Positions 56,962 to 64,000 of a stretch of DNA of 64,000 bases are shown in pieces (position 1 is the stretch's first letter; every line of letters begins with the position of its first letter). The notes beneath the pieces are model-generated. The model saw only the letters and a program-made list of their open reading frames with translations. It was not told where the DNA came from and ran no database searches. The stretch spans positions 16,708,332-16,772,331 of the forward strand of contig CM063257.1 of the NCBI GenBank assembly GCA_032158295.1. The letters run 5' to 3'. A program made the position numbers and the translations under genes. Origin of the DNA: Pycnopodia helianthoides. Its lineage: Eukaryota; Echinodermata; Asteroidea; Forcipulatida; Asteriidae.

Positions 56962-57395
56962 TAAAGGCAAGTATACATTTTGTTTTTGTGACCGTTAAAG
57001 GGAAGGTCATACGATTGTTAATCACTCAAAAAAAAATATGGCAATAAAAACTTACTTGGTTAGAAGTACAGCAACTTTCGATAGTATAAAGCATTTTGAG
57101 AAATATTTGAATTCAAAATAATGTGGATATGAACAAAATGACAGTTTTTATTCCCCAAAATTTGAATCTGAGAAACGTTCCTGTCAGAAACGTTTCTCAT
57201 ATTGTGTTTTCCTATTATAGGGATTATTCTTCATGCGTGGACATAACCGCTCCAGATTTTTGGCGATATGTCAAAAACGCTACCACCTTTTGAAATGAAA
57301 TTTTCACAGGTTAATTTGATTGTATACATGTAAATCTACAATCATATAGAATTAAAACAATCGAACTGTTCCAAAAAACAAAACTTTGCTCTTTA
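56962..57395. repeat. Family D miniature element with an extra end fragment
   Basis: A full D element (from the TTAA at 56995) is preceded by an inverted 34-bp piece of its own right end (56965-56994). The pair is flanked by a direct repeat of about 35 bp (56932-56965 and 57396-57430). Confidence 0.85.
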
Positions 57396-57673
57396 AATGA
57401 AAGCTTAGAGCATTCTCGAGTCTATTAAAGTAGCTATTTAGAATTTAAGTAGATAATTTCCGGGTCAAATTAGCCAACAATTAGACCGAGTATTTTAAAG
57501 CCAAATAACAATTTTTCTAAAATGCAAGTTCTGCTACACGAAGCTGCAAAACTGAAACTATAGCTCGATACATGTCTTGATATACAAACGTACGTAGGGG
57601 TAACCGTTCTTTTATCCGACACCTCTATGATCTGACGACCCCGCGTTCCGAAAAAAAACCTCGCAATTTACAC

Positions 57674-57732
57674 GCTACGGTTAGAGTTAGGAATATGGGT
57701 TAGTTAGTTAGGATTAGGGTTAGGATTGGGAA
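57674..57732. repeat. Degenerate telomere-like TTAGGG words
   Basis: GGTTAGAGTTAGGAATATGG, GGTTAGTTAGTTAGGATTAG and GGTTAGGATTGGG. Only one perfect TTAGGG-TTAGG run. Confidence 0.5.
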
Positions 57733-58119
57733 AATGGGTTTCGGAACAATCGGCGGCGTTCTTCCTTAACAGTGGTCCGGTGGTCGAATGCCAGTTAAAA
57801 CACATGAGGACCAGTCAGAATTCCCGCCAAGTGATCCGGCTGGCTAGATCAGTTTTGGAAAGCGTCCCCAGTGCATTTAAAATAATTATTGACTAGAACA
57901 AAAAAGCTGGCAGACTAGTGAAATGACCAGCTAACTGGTCCTACTAGCCAGTACTAAAACAATTAGGGGCAAATCTGAAAGGGGTGTCGGAACATAGGTG
58001 TGTATTACCTATGGTGGGAGTCATTCAGTTGCCTAAATGGAAGATGGCATGCAATTATCTTTTCGCCTAGCAATACATCTGAAGGTTTACACACTGTCTG
58101 TGTTTTTACAGCTTGATGC

Positions 58120-58520
58120 AACTTCAATTCAATTCAATTCAATTCAATTTGACATTTATTTCCATAATGCAAAATGTACATACAAGTAATTATAAAGAAG
58201 GTGTACTGAGCAAAGATGTTTCAAGAACTACTAGAATAACAATTACACGAGACACAATGAAACAGAGGCAAACATGGAGGCATATTCAAAAGACAAAGTC
58301 TCGTATAGAAATGCCTTGGGAAAACAACATAGTGGACTTCTGAACAGAACTTAGGTTATAACAGGACGTACAGACAGGGACGAAACAGGACAAACAAACC
58401 AAGCAAACGCTACTTAAGAAGGACGGAACAAGAAGGTATTTCATAAATATAAACTCATAGAGGTGAGGGATGAAAAGAGAAGAAGCTACGCAAGATTATG
58501 CGATTTTTGGAAGAGTTCTT
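58120..58520. repeat. Probable retroelement 3' end, inverted
   Basis: Starts with five AATTC units (ATTCAATTCAATTCAATTCA) and TTTGACATTTATTTCCATAA, as expected for a LINE or SINE tail read backwards. No coding match is seen. It runs up to the C element at 58519. Confidence 0.5.
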
Positions 58521-58910
58521 AAAGACCCTGCACACCTTTGGTAATTGTCAAAGACCAGTCTTCCCACTTGGTGTATCTCAACATATGCACAAAATTACAA
58601 ACCTGTGAAAATTTGAACTGAATTGGTCGTCGAGGTTTCGAGATAATAATGGAAGAAAAAACACCCTTGTCCATGTTGTCACACGAACTTGTGTGCTTTC
58701 AGATGCTTGATTTCGATTTCGAGAGGTCTCAAAATCAATTCAAATATTTTACTAAGAAATTACTTCTTTCTCAAAAAACTACGTTACTTCAGAGGGAGCC
58801 GTTTCTCACAATGTTTTATACTATCAACAGCCCTCCATTGCTCGTTACCAAGTAAGTTTTTATGCTAACAATTATTTTTAGTAATTACCAATAGTGTCCA
58901 GTGCCTTTAA
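58519..58910. repeat. Family C miniature element next to the exon 1 splice donor
   Basis: TTAA at both ends, reverse orientation relative to the 35.8-kb copy. It ends 21 bp from the donor of exon 1, so nearly the whole 5' end of intron 1 is this element. Confidence 0.92.
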
Positions 58911-58931
58911 AACTGAACTATGTTCACTCAC

Positions 58932-59025
58932 CATTTGAAGCAGAGCTTGCAATCAGCAACCCGAACAGAACCCACACCGAGATGACTGCATGCGATAACG
59001 AGCGAGATCGCACTCCCCCTGCCAT
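58932..59025 (-). CDS. Exon 1: start codon and signal peptide
   Basis: Read on the minus strand, the ATG at 59025 opens 31 codons plus one base, ending at a GTGAGT donor (phase 1). The peptide begins MAGGVRSRSLSHAVIS and continues into the hydrophobic stretch VWVLFGLLIASSASN. A basic n-region, hydrophobic core and small-residue cleavage area make a textbook secretory signal. An in-frame TGA lies eight codons upstream (59047-59049), so this is the first available Met. The spare G joins CA of the CUB exon to give Ala, reading SASN-A-IGCGN. The join across 39 kb is inferred from phase and biology; intermediate exons cannot be excluded. A family C miniature element ends only 21 bp from the donor. 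Confidence 0.72.
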
Positions 59026-59179
59026 GGCTGTGTCGTTGCTCTGATCTCACTGTGGGTAGATAGAGTTGAACATACGATTATCAACTCAGAGGGTGTTTTC
59101 GAAATCACCGACTCTATAGCCGGGGCTCCAGTGAGTTTCATTCACTGTGAAACAATGTACCATCCGGTTTCGAAACGGC

Positions 59180-59187
59180 TGACGTCA
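59180..59187. promoter_or_regulatory. Perfect CRE palindrome upstream of the receptor start codon
   Basis: TGACGTCA lies 155 bp upstream of the ATG of exon 1, inside a short GC-richer stretch. It matches the consensus cAMP response element bound by CREB/ATF factors. No TATA box is obvious nearby. Position suggests a promoter element, but the transcription start is unknown. Confidence 0.4.
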
Positions 59188-59199
59188 CTGAAGTAAGAT

Positions 59200-59676
59200 G
59201 TGCTGTTTGGGAAAACGGTCACTTTATCACATTGCATACCAATATATTCAGAATTTCTAAACAGTCAACAGAATAACTTGATTAAAAACAAAAATCAGCC
59301 AAGAAACGGAAATGACATTATTAAAAATGGTGTACAAATATTGGATGCACGTTATAGCGAATTGGCCGAGAATATAATCACTAGACGCAATCTGGGCTAT
59401 TCCATTTCACGAGGCGATGCGAAATGGAAAAGGCCAGATTATAAATTATTGTGCAACAGTGCACGAGCGGATTCAGTATTTGTTTCACATAACTCACACA
59501 TAGAAACTCTAAAAAAAATCCCTGAAAAAAGAAAACAGTTTCTAAACAACGTAAATGACTGCAAGTCCACAGTGACACAATCTTGTTTTGTACAGAAGAA
59601 CGATTATTTTGGAAAGCGACACAAGCGTCCTATATTGATCAATATAGGACTCATTATATTAAATTTTGGAGCGTAA
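59200..59676 (+). CDS. 158-codon open frame, unknown, divergent to the receptor gene
   Basis: An uninterrupted plus-strand frame of 158 codons starts with ATG at 59200, 175 bp from the receptor start codon and pointing away from it. The peptide is rich in Lys, Asn, Ile and Ser, with no signal peptide, membrane segment or motif that I recognise. Its 3' end overlaps a 24-bp perfect palindrome (59627-59650). It is the longest non-repetitive open frame in the window, but the region is AT-rich and a chance frame is quite possible. It could also be part of an unrecognised transposon. I assign no function. Confidence 0.25.
   Translation: MLFGKTVTLSHCIPIYSEFLNSQQNNLIKNKNQPRNGNDIIKNGVQILDARYSELAENIITRRNLGYSISRGDAKWKRPDYKLLCNSARADSVFVSHNSHIETLKKIPEKRKQFLNNVNDCKSTVTQSCFVQKNDYFGKRHKRPILINIGLIILNFGA
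59627..59650. repeat. 24-bp perfect palindrome
   Basis: GTCCTATATTGA followed by its exact reverse complement, centred on TGATCA, with no loop. It lies just before the stop codon of the 158-codon open frame. Confidence 0.8.
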
Positions 59677-59777
59677 TGCATTACGACAGACGGCAAAATA
59701 TGACACGTGACGCGTGTCCCACCAATTAAGTGACAAGTACCTATGTATACGGTGTTTAAAAGCTCAAATCATTTACC

Positions 59778-60170
59778 TTTTGAAGACACTGGACACCTTT
59801 GGTAATTGTCTAAGACCAGTCTTCTCACTTGGTGTATCTCAACATATTCACAAAATAACAAACCTGTGAAAATTTGAAGTCAATTGGTCGTCGAAGGTGC
59901 GAGATAATAATGGAAGAAAAAAACACCCTTGTCACACGAAGTTGTGTGCTTTCGGATGCTTGATTTCGAGACCTCACGCGTGAGGTATCTAAATCAATTC
60001 AAATATTTTACTGAGAAATGACTTCTTTCTCAAAAACTACGTTACTTCAGAGGGAGCCGTTTCTCACAATGTTTTATACTATCAACAGCTCTCCATTGCT
60101 CATTACCAAGTAAGTTGTTATGCTAACAATTATTTTAAGTAATTACCAATAGTGTCCAGTGCCTTTTAAA
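59778..60170. repeat. Family C miniature element upstream of the gene
   Basis: Carries the ACCTCACGCGTGAGGT palindrome. Left TTAA decayed to TGAA, right end CCTTTTAAA. Confidence 0.9.
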
Positions 60171-60727
60171 AGGTTCCATGTTTCATTTGAATATAATCAC
60201 CTTCTTTAATTCGTGGTTTTTGTGACAGGGTCGGGAATGTTACAGTCAAACCCCCAAAACGCGCGTGTTTGGACATATTGACAGGGGCTTGCCCGCTTTC
60301 AGCCACCACAAAAAGGCACTTTAAAATATTGGTGACAAGTATATAGGATTTGAAGATTTATAGTGTTTTAATTTGGTCGTGACTGTAGTGTATTAAATGT
60401 ATCGCTTCGAGGCATGTATTACACAAGGTTGCAGTCAAGATGACGTATTGGTGGGGGGGGGGGGGGGGCTTACGTTAATCTTGTCCCAGATATCGATGGC
60501 ATCAAATGCTGCTCATTTCCTCTCCAAATGTCCCCTGAATGCACGTCCTGAGGCGATATCAGAGTCTTTTTGGATGTTTTAAAGAAAAACAAACGAGAGC
60601 TTGTAACCTTGCCCGCATCCAATTAAAAAGCAAGAATCCGAAAGTAAGATGCGTCCCTAAGAAGCACGTCCCGTGAAGACATTGCGTTGATTCTAAAAAG
60701 CAGAATGTTTGTGCTTGGCCATTTATT

Positions 60728-61110
60728 GCTTAATAATAATAATGTATTTTTTTAGGGCGCCATCTATCTAGTGTACGAGACCCTATTCCGAGGCGCAAAC
60801 AAAAAACAAAACATTATAAGCAGCAAAAGAGAAATATAGAATACAAGGACAATTATACAGATGAATAATCTAAGATATGTTACAAGCTAAGTGTATGTGG
60901 AGATAAATAAATGAGTTTTCAGCAGGTTTTTAAACAATGGAAGAGAACTACAGCATCTAATGTTTTAGGTAAAGTGTTCCAAAGTTAGGAGCACAAGCAG
61001 AAAAGGGCACGATCGCCATATGATGAGGAAGTTCTAGGAATAGCTAAAAGGGTCTATAGCAGAAGAACGAATATTTTGAGTGGACTTTTTAAAATTACAT
61101 TATGTTTTTT
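60728..61110. repeat. Possible retroelement 3' region, inverted
   Basis: GGGCGCCATCTATCTAGTGT, AGTGTTCCAAAGTTAGGAGC and AGAAAAGGGCACGATCGCCA. The layout recalls an untranslated retroelement end, but I cannot name the family. Confidence 0.35.
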
Positions 61111-61368
61111 TTTTTTATGAATGTCACTGGTCTTGTACCGTGTTGAAAAGCAGGGTTGATTTTGAAATTTGCGAATACGACATCAAATCGAGATGAGTTT
61201 TATTTAGAAATTAAAATGAAGTTGATATTGAAATTTTAATTTAAACATGCCATATATATATTTCAATAAAGATGAATATATATGCTGGTCCGTTTGTATA
61301 ATTATTGTATTGACTTTTCGATTGTCCGAACTGTTTGACTCCGATGGACCCAGTCAACTTAAAGGAAC

Positions 61369-61757
61369 ATTACAGAATTGGTAAGAAAAAAACTTGTAAA
61401 ATATACTTTTTGATCACAGATTTACATAAAACTTACACGGTCTAATGATGATGATAGTAGAAAACATCCCTTGCAATATTTATGTCTGAAATGCCATATT
61501 TGATGAGAAATGAATAAACTAATTTTCGGATTAGAGTTTATCGCTCAGTGGGCGTTTTATTAATTTGTTGAATCTATATGATTTCATGCAAATGTGTAAT
61601 CGTTTTTTTTTTACTTTTTTCTCGTGACCCAGATGGCCGATCGATCTCAAACTTCTACAGGTTTGTCAGTTTATGTATATGGTGGATTACATAAAGTGCT
61701 TATACACTGCCAGCAACTGTTTTGTTAGCAAAAACCAATTCTGTAATGTTCCTTTAA
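61369..61757. repeat. Family A miniature element, copy 8
   Basis: Full length with TTAA flanks, upstream of the receptor gene. The central palindrome is slightly decayed (CGCTCAGTGGGCG). Confidence 0.92.
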
Positions 61758-64000
61758 ATATAACGTCAGCAAGGGCATATTCATGTGAATGACCTGAATG
61801 TCTTTATTGGTTCCCAGTTCTGACGTTTTGAGGTCGGCCCTGAGAACACCAAGGAGGTTCAAGCAATGGCGGCCTTTACGTGCTCGGTACTGACTGGATC
61901 CAATGACTGCAAATTCAATGCCGTCTGAGCTGGTACAGACTCTGGCATGCGCAATATGTGACCAAACATTGACCATCTTTGTTTGGCTACTCAATTCAAT
62001 TAAATTCAACTTAATATCAACGTCACGTTAAAAAACAACATGACAAATGTTTTCCAGTGTGCATCTTACAACAAAAATCAAATGGAGATAAACTTGTAAA
62101 GATAGAAAGGAAGAACTATTAAATGACAAACGGGAGAAATTACACAGTAACAAAGATATTTACAACCATCCCATAAACACAGGGTGACGACCAACAAATT
62201 AAAAACCACTGAAGTATAGGAACAATTAAAACACAAAGGAGGCCTACAAAAATTGTCAGTGATGCAGCAACCAGAAAAAAAAAAACAGAAAGGAACAAAA
62301 AGCAGGATTATCTTTGGAATTGGAGTTGAATAGTGCAACCATTAGGCAGGAATGACATTCTGAAGCCCTTAATGCGGGTTCGTGGACGACAAATTCTTCC
62401 TGATTGGTTGACAACCACTAAAGAATGAGGGAACTGTTTGGGCTTATGTCGTCATATGCAAGGGGTCTGTTCTGAGCCTTGCTGGGTGTTTTTTTTTAAG
62501 CAGTAGAAGGTTAAAGTATGTGGGTTTTTTTGTTTTTTTTCCAATGAGAACCTTTTCACCTGTTCAAACAGGGGAACACTTTACAAACAAGCCGTACAAA
62601 CTAGATTCCCGGCAGTTTCAAATAAATTAATTCAATTAAATAACCGGCTCTTTAATTTGTGAATGCTATACGTCGCATCAGCAGCCAGCAGCCAAAAACG
62701 AGTAATCCAATTTCAACAGTTCAGCATTCACTGATCAAATAACATCATTAAAATTTATTAGTTCAAAAGATCATTTGATTTCGTAAATGCCAACAGCAAG
62801 AGGGCTGCTCATTCACACATTTTTTTTCATTTGGAAATATACGTTAGAATTTCAAATGAGGAACGGTGAAAATGTAGTCTTGAATGTCCATAATTAAAAT
62901 ATAAAGATTGCAGCCAACCTGAGATCTAGAAAAATTAAATATTTATGCACGACAGCGAAATTAATTGCGGCTATAAGAAACCAAAAAACACACACTAGGT
63001 TTAACTGAATTAGGTAAACATGCGTGAATTTTATTGCGTGTTAACAAAGTGGTTTAAAATGTCGTTGACATTTACCGCGGAGACTGTCAATGCTACAGAC
63101 GAAAAACTCTTCTAAATCGCCTCGTTAACACTTAACAATTAAAAAAAACCGAACTTTAAATTGATTTTCAACGAACTAGAGAGAAAATTAAAAACAAACA
63201 GTCACATAATCCTTCGCGCTTTGAAGACTCTTGATTTGATTACACCAATTTGAGAAATACGGTAGAAAGCAAACTTAAGATGTTGACGATAAAGTATTAA
63301 ATGTCTATACACGAATATGACTACATAATACAGTACGGACAGCTGCGCCTGTCCCTAGCCCTGTGCGTTCTGAGTTACACTCATACAACGCTTGCCAGTG
63401 ACTGCAATCGCGTCTGCATACACTGCAATCACGTCTGCATTCTTCGCCTCCACCTGCTGTTAAACCACATAGAAGCAACTGAAGTGAAAACACGGTTCAA
63501 CGTATTTGCCCAAAGACTTTTCAACCCAATGTTAAGGTAATCATCCAATCGATTCACATTGTTCGCTTGTAGTCAATAAATCATTAATTAGTGAGTTTTT
63601 AATATGAGAGTCCACGATAATTATAAATTTGTGTCTAGACACTGAGGAAACACGCCAGCAGTGCTTTATAGGGCAAACGGTCATTACGTTAAAATAGATA
63701 CCTGTTTTTTAGAGATGGAATGACGCGGTATAATGCCTGGTGGCGAAATCCAGACTTGGTTCCAAGCCTGTGATCGTGGTTTCTTGTTTATCTGATCGTC
63801 AATACAGTAATGCCTGAAACTGCACCCTCTTTTACCTTCAACCACAGACTCGGTAAATCTGTTCATCGGTTTGTACACACCCTAGGGCGAATCTGTGTAA
63901 ATGTGGACGGAACCATCTGATTGGTCAGAATCGCAAAAGCCGTCGATAAATGAGCATACAATTTTAATTGTCTATACTGACTGGATGTCAAACAGAAATA
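61758..64000. other. Region upstream of the gene, no gene supported
   Basis: Short frames only. A minus-strand frame at 63305-63493 starts MFSLQLLLCGLTAGG and is cysteine-rich, resembling a tiny secreted peptide, but at 62 codons without other support it is not called. 61990-62340 looks like an inverted retroelement tail. Confidence 0.35.

Larger units (their letters stand above)
1..59025 (-). other. Gene span: CUB-LDLa-LDLa-LRR receptor-like gene, 3' end outside window
   Basis: Eleven exons on the minus strand join without a frame break. Their coding lengths are 94, 381, 135, 114, 139, 72, 72, 81, 72, 72 and 72 nt, 1304 nt in all, or 434 codons plus two bases. Phases run 1-1-1-1 through the SP, CUB and LDLa exons, then 2 for every LRR exon. 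The inferred order is signal peptide, CUB, two LDLa, LRRNT, six LRRs. Separate phase-2 LRR exons of 72 nt are typical of LGR/RXFP receptor genes, so a type C LGR (relaxin-receptor-like or GRL101-like GPCR) is the best guess. Vertebrate RXFPs have one LDLa and no CUB. The 7TM part would lie before position 1. Alternatives are another secreted or single-pass LRR receptor. Intron 1 is about 39.1 kb, and further exons could hide in it. Confidence 0.8.

Noticed and set aside
63305..63493. Small secreted cysteine-rich peptide on the minus strand
   Set aside because: 62 codons, simple-repeat-like Cys-Arg-Arg-Asp motif, no promoter or splice support.
1..64000. CRISPR array or prokaryotic operons
   Set aside because: Tandem arrays lack the repeat-spacer pattern, and spliced exons, SINEs and LINE remnants show eukaryotic DNA.

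Overview
This is eukaryotic, intron-rich, repeat-dense nuclear DNA. Coding sequence is about 2% of the window. The mixture of tRNA-derived SINEs, 5'-truncated CR1/L2-type LINE tails, TTAA-flanked miniature elements and a multi-exon CUB/LDLa/LRR receptor gene suggests a marine invertebrate. An echinoderm such as a starfish is my best guess, but it is an inference from overall character and not proven by any one signal.

One gene can be assembled with confidence. It lies on the minus strand, starts at 59025 and is cut off by the window start. Eleven coding exons join with matching splice phases: a signal-peptide exon (58932-59025); a CUB exon (19442-19822); two LDL-receptor class A exons (17338-17472 and 16318-16431); an LRR N-terminal cap exon (11182-11320); and six single leucine-rich-repeat exons (10467-10538, 6300-6371, 4450-4530, 2950-3021, 1129-1200, 499-570). 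The last exon ends in phase 2, so the protein continues beyond position 1. Signal peptide, LDLa, LRRNT and phase-2 72-nt LRR exons together match the ectodomain of type C leucine-rich-repeat GPCRs (relaxin receptors RXFP1/2, invertebrate LGR3/LGR4-like proteins, Lymnaea GRL101). The N-terminal CUB domain is an unusual addition. The 7TM region is not in this window, so the receptor assignment is inference.

Layout from left to right. 0-11.4 kb holds the LRR exons, with foldback elements (951-1109, 3072-3336, 4803-4945) and a 21-bp minisatellite (6773-7421). 11.4-20 kb holds the LRRNT, LDLa and CUB exons, a LINE fragment (13250-13680) and two stacked miniature elements filling the LDLa-LDLa intron. 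20-58.9 kb is the 39-kb first intron, made largely of repeats. These include a 53-bp array (20001-20986), a degenerate 115-bp array (23690-24210), a foldback carrying a tRNA-like core (26415-26719), a GTCGAC-rich foldback (33300-33830), a polypyrimidine array (38157-39185), nested miniature elements (39577-40990), a 54-bp array (46250-46672), a G-run cluster plus 26-bp array (47190-48710) and a 73-bp array (53092-54425). 59-64 kb is upstream of the gene. It has a CRE palindrome, a 158-codon open frame of unknown meaning on the plus strand, and more repeats.

At least four families of 340-470 bp miniature elements (called A, B, C and D here) share TTAA-type target sites, AGG...CCT ends and a short central palindrome. 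Family N has the same central-palindrome layout. Their nesting, shared target sites, hybrid ends and exchanged central palindromes are the most unusual structure in the window. No other protein-coding gene could be supported.
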